DNA from: UMGS1696 sp964623635
GTDB lineage: Bacteria > Bacillota > Clostridia > Oscillospirales > CAG-272
NCBI GenBank assembly: GCA_964623635.1
Contig: CAZUUA010000003.1
Coordinates: 62,001-126,000 of the forward strand
DNA length: 64,000 nt
Direction: 5' to 3'
Numbering within the stretch: the stretch's first letter is position 1; each line of letters starts with the position of its first letter. Below the pieces are notes generated by a model. It saw only the letters and a list, made by a program, of their open reading frames with translations, searched no databases and was not told where the DNA came from. Below, piece by piece: positions 1-8,012 of the stretch. The translations under genes were made by a program, and so were the position numbers.

Positions 1-2
1 AA

Positions 3-713
3 AAAGATGCCGACCGACACGTGTTCGATATCCATTCCCACACCCACTACAGCTTCTGTGGCCGGGACGATCCTCAGCTGGTGGTCGATACTGCTGTTGA
101 GAATGGGATCCGGCTGTTCGGGATATGCGACCACAACTACGGCATTGGCAAACGGAAGGCAGAATATTTGCGTGTCATGCGACGGCTGGCAGAAGAAAAC
201 CGAGATCGGCTCCGGATGCTGGTGGGGATCGAGATCGCTACCATTCCACAAAATTATGACATTGCAGACCCTGCTGAAATATCCGGATATGATTATTGCC
301 TGATCGAACATATCACCCAGGACGAAAGCATTGTGGGTGGTAACCTGTTTGGTTTCTGCGACAAGTTGGGAATCCGCTGCGGTATCGCCCACACGGATAT
401 GTTCGCTTACTGCGACAAATACGGCTACGACTATCGCACATTCTTTGCGGAAATGGCAAAACGGCAGATCTTCTGGGAAATGAACGTCAGCTACGACAGC
501 ATCCATCGGTACCGGGAGCATGGTTATGTGAAAGACTTCATGGCCGATCCGGGTAAGCAATCGATCGTTCGGGATGCCGGTGTGTATATCAGTGTAGGCT
601 TTGATGGGCACAGACGAGAGGATTACGATGGATATCGTGTACACCGGATGTGCGACTTCCTGCAGGAAAATGGGTTCCGGCTGGCCGATGCGCTGTTTGA
701 GGAATGCGTATGA
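3..713 (+). CDS. PHP-domain metal-dependent hydrolase, 5' end outside window
   Basis: A member of the PHP (polymerase and histidinol phosphatase) family, probably a histidinol-phosphatase-like phosphoesterase acting in the cytoplasm; the substrate is not known. The metal-binding signature HSHTHYS lies right at the start of the visible protein, a second histidine motif (AHTDMF) is in the middle, and the closing GFDGH motif is about 33 residues from the C-terminus. The frame is open to the left edge. A GTG at 21 would give a 230-residue protein starting just before the HSHTH motif, but codons upstream of it are also open, so the true start may be outside the window. The stop overlaps the ATG of the following decayed gene by 4 bases (ATGA), which suggests they were once translated together. 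Confidence 0.8.
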   Translation, partial: KDADRHVFDIHSHTHYSFCGRDDPQLVVDTAVENGIRLFGICDHNYGIGKRKAEYLRVMRRLAEENRDRLRMLVGIEIATIPQNYDIADPAEISGYDYCLIEHITQDESIVGGNLFGFCDKLGIRCGIAHTDMFAYCDKYGYDYRTFFAEMAKRQIFWEMNVSYDSIHRYREHGYVKDFMADPGKQSIVRDAGVYISVGFDGHRREDYDGYRVHRMCDFLQENGFRLADALFEECV

Positions 714-901
714 AAACAGTATTGTTGAGCGCAGACAGTGAAATATATGTGTATAGTGTTCCGGATGAAGTAGCAGACCATCTGGAGAAATACTGTATGG
801 AATTTTGTTGCCATTGATTATAGGAAAGTCCCGATGCTGCAAAATATCGGATCAGAATGGGGGATACAGTTGCAGTATGTTATACGGAGACTAACAATTG
901 A
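710..901 (+). pseudogene. Decayed small gene with two in-frame stops
   Basis: An ATG overlapping the previous stop opens a frame that starts MKTVLLSADSEIYVYSVPDE and meets TGA at 815 after 35 codons and TAG at 821. The same frame then continues as ESPDAAKYR to a third stop at 899. The gap reads C-C-H-stop-L-stop-E-S-P. Short clostridial proteins I remember with this layout have tryptophans around that spot (for example WLW), so each stop could be one base away from TGG. I infer a small, ~60-residue or longer protein inactivated by two nonsense changes. I cannot name the family with certainty, and a 35-residue peptide could still be made. Confidence 0.5.
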
Positions 902-910
902 ATAAACATA

Positions 911-955
911 ATCAGACCGTTGACCTGTTCCAACAAGGTCAGCGGTCTGATTTTA
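911..955 (+). terminator. Rho-independent terminator
   Basis: A 16-bp near-perfect stem (ATCAGACCG-TGACCT pairing with AGGTCA-CGGTCTGAT) closes on a short loop and is followed by TTTTATT. It ends transcription from the PHP gene and the decayed gene. Confidence 0.85.
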
Positions 956-968
956 TTCTCGTGAGGAA

Positions 969-1000
969 CAAAAAAACTCCCTACACAATTGTAAGGAGTT
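969..1000 (-). terminator. Terminator of the tRNA gene
   Basis: On the minus strand, AACTCC-TACA pairs with TGTA-GGAGTT and is followed directly by a run of T. It begins 4 bases past the tRNA 3' end, so the tRNA is a one-gene transcript. Confidence 0.85.
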
Positions 1001-1004
1001 TTGA

Positions 1005-1079
1005 CCCGCCCTGAGGGATTTGAACCCACGACCATCGGAATCGGAATCCGGTACTCTATCCGGGCTGAGCTAAGGACGG
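1005..1079 (-). tRNA. tRNA-Arg, anticodon CCG
   Basis: The minus strand folds as a full cloverleaf of 75 nt: acceptor CCGTCCT/AGGGCGG, T8-A9, D stem GCTC/GAGT with loop AGCCCGGATA, anticodon loop TTCCGAT (CCG at 34-36, reading CGG), five-base variable loop and T loop TTCAAAT. There is a C-A mismatch at the top of the anticodon stem (27-43) and a T-T mismatch in the T stem. The 3' CCA is not encoded (GTCA follows). A good promoter and its own terminator flank it. Confidence 0.9.
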
Positions 1080-1096
1080 TTTCTGTCAGCTCTAAT

Positions 1097-1125
1097 AGTA
1101 TACCACATCCATCCGCATTTGTCAA
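1097..1125 (-). promoter_or_regulatory. Promoter of tRNA-Arg
   Basis: Perfect TTGACA, 17-bp spacer, TATACT on the minus strand, placing the start of transcription about 10 nt before the tRNA. Confidence 0.9.
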
Positions 1126-1214
1126 GAGGTTTTTGAAAGTTTTAGAAGATTTTCTCAAAAAATCCTTGCATATGGCAGAGCGATATTTGTTGTAGAACCA
1201 TGCAGTGCAGTCAC

Positions 1215-1243
1215 TTGACAGACGAACAAATATATGATATACT
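1215..1243 (+). promoter_or_regulatory. Promoter of the acetyltransferase gene
   Basis: TTGACA, 17-bp spacer, TATACT. The predicted transcript starts near 1250, which rules out upstream start codons and supports ATG 1291 for the next gene. Confidence 0.85.
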
Positions 1244-1290
1244 ATGCGCAATACAACTATGTGCGGTACATATGTTTATGGAGATGCCTT

Positions 1291-1899
1291 ATGCCCTATT
1301 GCTTTGATCCTTCTGCAGCTGTAGCTGTGGTGAACAACGACCCATACGAAAGCTGTCCTGTTTTCGAGAACGCAAGGTATCGCTTGCGCCTGGTCAACAT
1401 GGACGACGCTGTCGATCTGTTGACCGTCTACAGTGACCCAGCCGTTTGGCCCCTGCTCAATTCCGACAATTGTAACAGCGATTTTCACTTTACCACAGTC
1501 GATGAAATGGCAGGCTACATCCGTGCCTGGCTGGACGAATATGCGAAACGGTACTATATTCGCTTCAGCATCATCGATCGCACCTGCGAAAAAGCCATTG
1601 GCACCATCGAGCTGTTCAGTCGAGAAGCGGAGGATTTCTTTACCGATTGCGGTATGCTGCGATTGGATCTACACCGGACGCACGAGAATGTATCTGCCGT
1701 AACGGATATCCTACAATTGCTTCTGCCACACACATTTTCCCTGTTTCATTGCCACATGATCGCCACAAAGGTGCCGCCGATTGCCACAGAACGGCAGAAA
1801 GCATTGAAACGGCTGGGGTTTACAGCGACCAACGAAATGCTCGTTGGCGGTCATGATGGCAAGCGATATGGCGATTATTTTGTATTGTTTACATCATAA
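1291..1899 (+). CDS. GNAT family N-acetyltransferase (RimJ/RimL-like)
   Basis: A 202-residue protein that should transfer an acetyl group from acetyl-CoA to an amine; the acceptor is unknown. The pattern is that of RimJ/RimL-type acetyltransferases: an N-terminal strand RYRLRLVNMDDAVDLLTVYSD, the central strand AIGTIELF, and a C-terminal KRLGF segment typical of the end of the fold. The acetyl-CoA loop is poorly conserved here, so the activity is an inference. The start is ATG 1291, preceded by GGAG at 8 bases, because a promoter overlaps the longer open frame. It is a single-gene transcript bounded by its promoter and a shared terminator. Confidence 0.7.
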   Translation: MPYCFDPSAAVAVVNNDPYESCPVFENARYRLRLVNMDDAVDLLTVYSDPAVWPLLNSDNCNSDFHFTTVDEMAGYIRAWLDEYAKRYYIRFSIIDRTCEKAIGTIELFSREAEDFFTDCGMLRLDLHRTHENVSAVTDILQLLLPHTFSLFHCHMIATKVPPIATERQKALKRLGFTATNEMLVGGHDGKRYGDYFVLFTS

Positions 1900-1906
1900 C
1901 CACACA

Positions 1907-1938
1907 AAAAGCAGGCGCTCATGGGAACACCTGCTTTT
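1907..1938. terminator. Bidirectional terminator
   Basis: AAAAGCAGG pairs with CCTGCTTTT around a 14-nt loop, with T runs in both directions. It separates the convergent acetyltransferase and metY genes. Confidence 0.8.
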
Positions 1939-1962
1939 GTTATTTCTATGTAGAAAATACGA

Positions 1963-3243
1963 TTACAGCTTTGCCAGAGACTGCTCCAGGTCGGCGATGA
2001 TGTCTTCTACGTCCTCGATACCCACAGACAGACGGATCAGCTCCGGGCTTACACCGCAGGCCTGCAGCTGTTCATCGGTGAGCTGCCGGTGGGTCGTGGA
2101 AGCAGGATGCAGCAGACAGGTACGGCTATCGGCCACATGGGTCACAATGGCAGCCAGTTGCATACCGTCCATCACACGGGTAGCTGCTTCTCTGCCGCCG
2201 ACCACACCAAAGGACACTACACCGCTGGAACCGTTGGGCAGATACTTTTGTGCCAGTGCATAGTACTTATTGGAAGGCAGACCGGGATAGCTCACCCAGG
2301 ACACCTTCGGATGGTTTTCCAGATACTCTGCTACCTTTTGGGCATTGGCGCAATGCTGCTTGACACGCAGAGCGAGGGTTTCCAGACCCAGATTCAAGAG
2401 GAAAGCATTCATGGGCGCCTGGATAGAACCCAGGTCACGCATCATCTGTGCGGTAGCCTTGGTGATGTACGCACCCTTGCCAAACCGTTCGGTGTAGGTG
2501 ATACCGTGGTAGGATTCGTCGGGTGTGCACAGACCGGGGAATTTGTCGGCGTACTTGGTCCAGTCAAAGTTACCGCTGTCCACGATGCAACCGCCAACAG
2601 TAGCTGCATGACCATCCATGTACTTGGTGGTGGAGTGGGTCACGATATCAGCACCGAACTCGAAAGGATGACAATTGATGGGGGTCGGGAAGGTATTGTC
2701 CACGATCAGTGGTACACCAATCTTATGGGCAGCGTTGGCAAAGGTCTCGATGTCCAGTACCACCAGAGAGGGGTTGGACAGGGTCTCTGCAAACACGCAC
2801 TTGGTGTTGGGCTTAGCAGCGGCAAGGATTTCTTCTTCGGTGGAATCCGGGGAGATAAAGGTCACATCATAACCCATCTTCCGCATGGTCACGTCCAACA
2901 GGTTGAAGGTACCGCCGTAAATAGCTGCAGAGGCGATGATGTGGTCACCGGCAGAGGCGATATTCACCATGGAGAAGAAGGAGGCCGCTTGTCCGGAGGA
3001 GGTCAGCATGGCAGCCACGCCACCTTCCAGGTCACAGATCTTGGCTGCAACGGCGTCGTTGGTGGGGTTTTGCAGCCGGGTGTAGAAGTAACCGTCTGCT
3101 TCCAGGTCAAACAGCTTGCCCATTTCCTCGCTGGATTCGTACTTGAAGGTGGTGCTTTGGGTGATGGGCAGGATACGGGGTTCGCCGTTTTTCGGTGTGT
3201 AACCGCTCTGTACGCATTTGGTACCAATCTTATAGGATGACAT
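1963..3243 (-). CDS. metY: O-acetylhomoserine sulfhydrylase (MetY-type)
   Basis: A 426-residue PLP enzyme of the Cys/Met metabolism family. MetY enzymes make homocysteine from O-acetylhomoserine and sulfide, a direct route to methionine. Visible landmarks are the cofactor-ring segment TSSGQAA (81-87), the PLP-ring aspartate in VDNTF (Asp182) and the Schiff-base lysine in THSTTKYMDGH (Lys207). Length and the N-terminus (GTKCVQSGY) fit the O-acetylhomoserine branch better than cystathionine synthases or lyases, though these cannot be separated with full certainty by eye. The start has a strong GGAGGAAACAAGT site. It lies 35 bp downstream of glnS and is the last gene of the gltX-glnS-metY run. 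Confidence 0.88.
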   Translation of the reverse strand: MSSYKIGTKCVQSGYTPKNGEPRILPITQSTTFKYESSEEMGKLFDLEADGYFYTRLQNPTNDAVAAKICDLEGGVAAMLTSSGQAASFFSMVNIASAGDHIIASAAIYGGTFNLLDVTMRKMGYDVTFISPDSTEEEILAAAKPNTKCVFAETLSNPSLVVLDIETFANAAHKIGVPLIVDNTFPTPINCHPFEFGADIVTHSTTKYMDGHAATVGGCIVDSGNFDWTKYADKFPGLCTPDESYHGITYTERFGKGAYITKATAQMMRDLGSIQAPMNAFLLNLGLETLALRVKQHCANAQKVAEYLENHPKVSWVSYPGLPSNKYYALAQKYLPNGSSGVVSFGVVGGREAATRVMDGMQLAAIVTHVADSRTCLLHPASTTHRQLTDEQLQACGVSPELIRLSVGIEDVEDIIADLEQSLAKL

Positions 3244-3278
3244 ACTTGTTTCCTCCGTTATGGCAAATAGATATAGAA

Positions 3279-4925
3279 TTATTCGGGTTTATAGCTATCC
3301 TTCAGAGATACGATCCGGTTGAAGGTACCGGGGTTCTTGGTGTCCTTGGCGAAGTAGCCGATCCGCACGAACTGGAACTTTTCGCCGGGTTCAGCAGCAT
3401 CCAGCGCCGGTTCCACCTTGATACCGGGACGCTTTACAGCAGACGTGGGATTCAGATAATCCATATAGGTCTTCCCTTCCGGAAGGTCGTTCATGTTCTC
3501 TTCGGTGAACAGGCGGTCGTACAGGATCGCATCGGCGTCCTTGGCATAGGCGGCAGACAGCCAGTGGATGGTACCCTTGACCTTCCGGTCGGTGGGTGTA
3601 CCGGTACCGGTCTCCAGATCGGCTGTGCAGTGGATTTCTTTGATAGAGCCGTCTTCGTTCTTCACAATGTCGCCACACTTGATGATGTAGGAGCTCATGA
3701 GACGCACTTCTCCGCCGGGCTTGAGACGGAAGAACTTCGGCGGCGGCACCTCGGCAAAGTCGTCTCCATCGATGTACAGCTCCTTGGTGAACGGCACCTG
3801 TCTGGTACCCGCTTCGGGATCGTTGGGATTGTTGGCGATATCGAAATATTCAACCTTGTCTTCCGGGTAGTTGTCGATAACGATCTTGATGGGGTTCAGC
3901 ACAGCGATCCGACGGCTTGCCTTCTGGTTCAGTTCTTCCCGGATGCAGTGCTCTAAGAGACCGATGTTGACCATGCTGTTGGCCTTGGAAACGCCGATCC
4001 GTTCGATGAAGTCCAGTATGGCCTCAGGTGTATAGCCACGTCTGCGCAAACCACACAGGGTAGGCATTCTGGGGTCGTCCCAACCATCCACGATGCCGTT
4101 TTCCACCAGATACCGCAGATGTCTCTTGGACAGAACGGTGTTGGTGATGTTCAGACGGGCAAACTCGATCTGTCGGGGTGTAGAAGGCACGTCACAATGC
4201 TCGATGACCCAGTTGTACAGAGGTCTGTGGTCTTCGTATTCCAGAGAGCAAAGGCTGTGGGTGATGCCTTCCAATGCGTCCTGGATGGGGTGTGCAAAGT
4301 CGTACATGGGGAAAATGCACCACTTGGTCCCCTGTCTGTGGTGTTCGATATAGCGGATCCGGTACAGCACAGGGTCACGCATATTGAAGTTGCCGGAAGC
4401 CAGATCGATCTTGGCACGGAGGGTGTACTTACCTTCCGGGAATTCGCCGTTCCGCATCCGATGGAACAGATCCAAGCTTTCTTCCATGGGTCTGTCCCGG
4501 AACGGAGAGATGGCCGGATGGGTCAAGTCTCCACGATATTCCTTGAACTGTTCGGGAGTCAGCTCACACACATATGCGTCGCCTTTGCGGATCAGTTCCT
4601 CTGCCAGCTCGTAGGTCTTTTCGAAATAATCGGAACCATAGTAGAACCGGTCGCCCCAGTCGAAGCCCAGCCAATGGATGTCCTCCATGATGGCCTCTAC
4701 GAATTCGGTGTCTTCCTTGGCAGGGTTGGTGTCGTCCATCCGCAGGTTGCACAGACCGCCGTACTTTTTGGCAGTGCCAAAGTCGATGATCAGGGCCTTG
4801 CAGTGGCCGATGTGCAGATACCCATTGGGTTCCGGAGGAAAACGCGTGTGGACAGTCTTGGTCTTGCCGGCGGCGATGTCTTCGTCGATAAAGTCATGAA
4901 TAAAATTGGATGTATTTTCAGCCAT
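3279..4925 (-). CDS. glnS: Glutaminyl-tRNA synthetase
   Basis: A class I aminoacyl-tRNA synthetase that charges tRNA-Gln with glutamine in the cytoplasm. The 548-residue protein has the GlnRS signature PPEPNGYLHIGH (residues 30-41, HIGH motif), the substrate pocket segment DDTNPAKED, and a KMSKS-class motif VLSKR (264-268), followed by the two beta-barrel anticodon-binding domains. The proline-proline-glutamate before HIGH separates it from GluRS. It starts 27 bp after gltX, so both enzymes are probably co-transcribed. With a dedicated GlnRS the cell does not strictly need the GatCAB transamidation route for glutamine. Confidence 0.95.
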   Translation of the reverse strand: MAENTSNFIHDFIDEDIAAGKTKTVHTRFPPEPNGYLHIGHCKALIIDFGTAKKYGGLCNLRMDDTNPAKEDTEFVEAIMEDIHWLGFDWGDRFYYGSDYFEKTYELAEELIRKGDAYVCELTPEQFKEYRGDLTHPAISPFRDRPMEESLDLFHRMRNGEFPEGKYTLRAKIDLASGNFNMRDPVLYRIRYIEHHRQGTKWCIFPMYDFAHPIQDALEGITHSLCSLEYEDHRPLYNWVIEHCDVPSTPRQIEFARLNITNTVLSKRHLRYLVENGIVDGWDDPRMPTLCGLRRRGYTPEAILDFIERIGVSKANSMVNIGLLEHCIREELNQKASRRIAVLNPIKIVIDNYPEDKVEYFDIANNPNDPEAGTRQVPFTKELYIDGDDFAEVPPPKFFRLKPGGEVRLMSSYIIKCGDIVKNEDGSIKEIHCTADLETGTGTPTDRKVKGTIHWLSAAYAKDADAILYDRLFTEENMNDLPEGKTYMDYLNPTSAVKRPGIKVEPALDAAEPGEKFQFVRIGYFAKDTKNPGTFNRIVSLKDSYKPE

Positions 4926-4952
4926 AATAACCTCGCATCTATCGTTCGTATT

Positions 4953-6638
4953 TTACAGAGTCTCCAGCATGGATGTGATCCGGGCTTTCACACGATCTGT
5001 ACCCAGGATCTGCATCACGGCGTACATATCGGGAGAATTCAGCTTACCGGTAACGGCCACACGCAAGAACATGGATACGTCTGCCACGCTGCCCTTGAAA
5101 GCGGTGGGATCGGCTTTGTATGCCTTCATGTCTGCGGTATAGCCCAGTCCTTCGCCGATCTGCTGGATCTTACCAAACCAGGTGTTCATGTCGTCAGCCG
5201 GATCGTAGGTCTCCATAAAGGACCGCAGCACGGACTGGATGTCTGCCTTGTCGCAGTTTTCCGGATAGCTGTCCTCGATGGTAAAGAAATCATCGAAGAA
5301 GAATCCCATATAGGGCTTTACGTCCTTCCAGGTGGTCAGGTCCTTTCTGGGCTTCTTGCCGCCTCTGCCGATGGCGAAAATGGACTTGGTGTAGGCAGGA
5401 TCAGCAGTCATAGCAGCACCAAAGGCCGGATCAAATTCCAGCATCCAATCGGCAGCCCGCTCATAGATCTCATCCGCAGTCATACGGGACAGCACATTCT
5501 TGGACACGTCTGCCAGCTTGGTGTAGTCATAGAGACAGCCGGACACAGCCATTTTCTTGATATTGAAGGGAAAATCCAAGTAGCTCTTTTGCGGATTCTG
5601 TGCGTGCCATTCCTCAAAGTTGGAGTTGAGCAGGGTCAACAGATATTCCCATACACATTCGGTGGCGTATCCCATGCTGCGATAGTCTTCCATCTTGGCG
5701 CCCATATCCCGCTTGGACAGCTTCTTTTTGCCGCCGTTTTCGTCTGCCTTCAGGATCTGTGCGGTGTGCAGATATTTCGGCATTTTGAAGCCCAGATACT
5801 GGAACAGCTGGATGTGCTTAGGCAGGCTGGGCAGCCAGTCTTCGCCACGGATCACGTGGGTGGTCTTCATCAGGTGATCGTCTACGGCGTGGGCAAAGTG
5901 ATAGGTGGGAATGCCGTCAGACTTCAGCAGCACAAAATCCTCGTCGTTTTCCGGCACCTCCAGGTTTCCCTTGACCAGGTCGGTGAACTTTGTCTTCTTT
6001 TCCGGGTCGCCGTTTGCCAAGATGCGGATTACAAAGGGATCTCCCTTTTTCAGGTGTTCTTCCACTTCCTCGATGGTGAACTGTCTCTGGGCCAGCATGG
6101 CAGCACGCTTTTGTTCGGCAGCTACGTGCCAGTCGGTGTTCTGGATCTCGGCCTTCTTGTCGGTGTTCTGGATCTCTTCCAGCTCTTCTTCTGTAGAGAA
6201 GCAGGGATATGCCTTTCCTTCTGCCACCAGCTTCTTGGCGTACACATGGTACAGCTCGGCTCTCTGGCTCTGCTTATAGGGACCATAGGCACCCTTTTCC
6301 ACCACTTCCCCGTTTTCATCCAGCATGAGACCTTCATCATAGGTCACACCATAGGCCGACAGTGTGTTGATCAATGCCTCCACAGCACCCTTGATCTCTC
6401 TCCGACCGTCGGTATCCTCGATGCGCAGGAAAAACACACCGCCGGATTGATGCGCCAGACGTTCGTCAACCACAGTCTGGTACATACCTCCAAAATGCAC
6501 GAAGCCTGTGGGGCTGGGCGCAAATCGGGTCACCTTGGCACCTTCCGGCAGATCTCTGGCTGGGTACCGGGCTTCCACTTCCTCGATGGTCAGCTTTACG
6601 TTCGGAAACAGTAAATCTGCTAAATACGGATAATCCAT
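4953..6638 (-). CDS. gltX: Glutamyl-tRNA synthetase (long form)
   Basis: Charges tRNA-Glu with glutamate. The 561-residue protein carries TRFAPSPTG just before a HIGH variant HFGG (48-51), the IEDTD segment, GEDWLPS, and the second signature KLSKR (306-310). It is longer than the usual ~480-residue bacterial enzyme, and HFGG is an unusual HIGH form; both features fit a divergent GluRS subtype found in Clostridia, as I remember it. I place the start at ATG 6638, preceded by AAAGGAGTT at 7 bases, rather than at an in-frame ATG 13 codons upstream. The region after the IEDTD segment contains a short internal duplication (EIQNTD twice). Confidence 0.92.
   Translation of the reverse strand: MDYPYLADLLFPNVKLTIEEVEARYPARDLPEGAKVTRFAPSPTGFVHFGGMYQTVVDERLAHQSGGVFFLRIEDTDGRREIKGAVEALINTLSAYGVTYDEGLMLDENGEVVEKGAYGPYKQSQRAELYHVYAKKLVAEGKAYPCFSTEEELEEIQNTDKKAEIQNTDWHVAAEQKRAAMLAQRQFTIEEVEEHLKKGDPFVIRILANGDPEKKTKFTDLVKGNLEVPENDEDFVLLKSDGIPTYHFAHAVDDHLMKTTHVIRGEDWLPSLPKHIQLFQYLGFKMPKYLHTAQILKADENGGKKKLSKRDMGAKMEDYRSMGYATECVWEYLLTLLNSNFEEWHAQNPQKSYLDFPFNIKKMAVSGCLYDYTKLADVSKNVLSRMTADEIYERAADWMLEFDPAFGAAMTADPAYTKSIFAIGRGGKKPRKDLTTWKDVKPYMGFFFDDFFTIEDSYPENCDKADIQSVLRSFMETYDPADDMNTWFGKIQQIGEGLGYTADMKAYKADPTAFKGSVADVSMFLRVAVTGKLNSPDMYAVMQILGTDRVKARITSMLETL
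6132..6176 (-). repeat. 27-bp period duplication inside gltX
   Basis: An exact 18-base direct repeat (6132-6149 and 6159-6176) encodes EIQNTD twice with KKA between, i.e. a 9-codon tandem duplication in phase with the gltX frame. Confidence 0.8.
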
Positions 6639-6705
6639 ACTGTATAACTCCTTTATCTCATGAGACAAAAATCCCATTCTGCATTTTCTATGGTTATTTG
6701 GATTT

Positions 6706-6734
6706 ATTATACCACATTTTATCCAAATCGTCTA
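6706..6734 (-). promoter_or_regulatory. Candidate promoter of gltX-glnS-metY
   Basis: TAGACG, 17-bp spacer, TATAAT on the minus strand, 68 bp before the gltX start. The -10 is perfect; the -35 matches 4 of 6. Confidence 0.6.
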
Positions 6735-6869
6735 TATAAAATTTACCGATATTCTGCCAAAATTTTAGGGACACTTCTGCCAGATTGTATTGAAAATACC
6801 CTGTTCCGGGGAAATTGTGCCTTTTTTCACGAAGGATCACATACTTTTCCCGATATTCATACTTTTCTG

Positions 6870-6898
6870 TTGATTTTTGGTCGCTTTTATGGTACACT
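6870..6898 (+). promoter_or_regulatory. Candidate promoter of the DivIVA-like gene
   Basis: TTGATT, 17-bp spacer, TACACT on the plus strand, 44 bp before ATG 6942. The predicted start point excludes the long upstream part of the open frame. Confidence 0.6.
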
Positions 6899-6941
6899 AT
6901 ATAGGGAAACGGATATATGCAAACACACAGGAGTCTCTGGT

Positions 6942-8012
6942 ATGAACGATACGATCAAGAAATTCAGAAGCGCTGTAGGCGGCTACAACAAAGAGGATGT
7001 CAACACCTACATCAAGGAGATGGATCTGACCCATCTGGAAGCCCAAAATACGCTGGAAAAACAGATCGCCGAATTGACAGCACAGCAAGCTACGCTATCG
7101 ACCGAACGTAATACGTTGGTCACCGAACGTGATACGTTGGTGGGTGAGAAGGATGAGTTGCAAAGGCAGCTGGAACAGCAAGCGGCACAATTGACCACAT
7201 TCGAAGAGGACAACAAGATCCTGCAGCAGAAGATAGCGGCTCTGTCTGCACAAATGGCGGCGCAGGAGAAAGCACATTCCGATGCCATCCATGCTCTGCA
7301 AACGGAAAAAGCGCAGGCTGAGGAAGTGACTGCGGCGCTTCAGGAGACCTTGCAGCAAACGAAGAAGCAGCTGACCGAGCAACAGGATCTGCTTGCACAA
7401 CAGAAGAAAGAAGCCGACGAACAGATCGCTGATCTGCATACAGCATTGGAAAAAGAAAAAGCCAAGGCTGCGGAGGAGATCGAACGGTTCAAGGCAGCGT
7501 TCAATGAGAACGAAGACAGTGTGGGCTACAAGATCCGGATGTACGACCGGATCAGCGGACAGGTCGGCGATATTTTGCTGGGTGCCAACCGGGATGCTGA
7601 CGACATTCTGAACGATGCCAAAAAGGAAGCCGAACAGCTGCGGTCTGTGACAGAAGTAGAAATGGAACAAAAACGCAGTGCGGTACAGGCCGAGCTGGAT
7701 CAGCTACAAGCGGAAACAAAGGCTGAGGCTGTGTGCATTCGAAAAAAGCTTTCGGAGACGGCAGAGACGCTGTTGGCTGATATTTCCGGCGAAATGCACC
7801 TGAACATCGAGAACTGCCTGAAGGAGCTTGCCACCTGCATGACCGAAGTGGAAAGCGATACAGAGACCCTTTTGCAAACGACCCAGAGACGGTATCAGGA
7901 AATGAATGAACGGATCCAATACTACCAAAGCTGTATGCAGGAGCACCTGGAAACACGGCTGACAGAAATGGATAAGCAATACGGGATCCCGGAAAACAGG
8001 AGCGATGACTGA
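6942..8012 (+). CDS. DivIVA-like coiled-coil protein
   Basis: A 356-residue, mostly helical protein. Residues 1-25 (MNDTIKKFRSAVGGYNKEDV) resemble the N-terminal lipid-binding segment of DivIVA/GpsB proteins, including the GYNKEDV turn. Residues ~30-180 are a long, glutamine- and glutamate-rich coiled coil with TL.TER heptads. A central stretch (YKIRMYDRISGQVGDILLGA) precedes a second coil containing ADDILNDAKKEAEQL, a segment type common in DivIVA proteins. It probably assembles at curved membrane or division sites, by family analogy only. ATG 6942 has ACAGGAG at about 8 bases and lies behind a promoter. The stop overlaps the next start (TGATG), so it is coupled to the XRE regulator. Confidence 0.75.
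   Translation: MNDTIKKFRSAVGGYNKEDVNTYIKEMDLTHLEAQNTLEKQIAELTAQQATLSTERNTLVTERDTLVGEKDELQRQLEQQAAQLTTFEEDNKILQQKIAALSAQMAAQEKAHSDAIHALQTEKAQAEEVTAALQETLQQTKKQLTEQQDLLAQQKKEADEQIADLHTALEKEKAKAAEEIERFKAAFNENEDSVGYKIRMYDRISGQVGDILLGANRDADDILNDAKKEAEQLRSVTEVEMEQKRSAVQAELDQLQAETKAEAVCIRKKLSETAETLLADISGEMHLNIENCLKELATCMTEVESDTETLLQTTQRRYQEMNERIQYYQSCMQEHLETRLTEMDKQYGIPENRSDD
7092..7154 (+). repeat. Three 21-bp tandem repeats in the coiled-coil gene
   Basis: Three consecutive 21-base units encode TLSTERN, TLVTERD and TLVGEKD, one heptad each. The first two are the most similar at the DNA level. Confidence 0.75.

Noticed and set aside
1005..1079. tRNA pseudogene because of two stem mismatches
   Set aside because: The cloverleaf is otherwise complete and the gene has a near-perfect promoter and its own terminator, so it is most likely active.
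880..1251. Minus-strand open frame across the tRNA
   Set aside because: It runs through the tRNA gene and its terminator, so it cannot be a normal gene.
4119..6614. Long open frame on the plus strand across glnS and gltX
   Set aside because: It is an antisense shadow of two certain genes, with no start site, no known motif and the composition of a reversed coding strand. The same holds for long antisense frames across GH3 (8873-10954) and secA (15669-18437).
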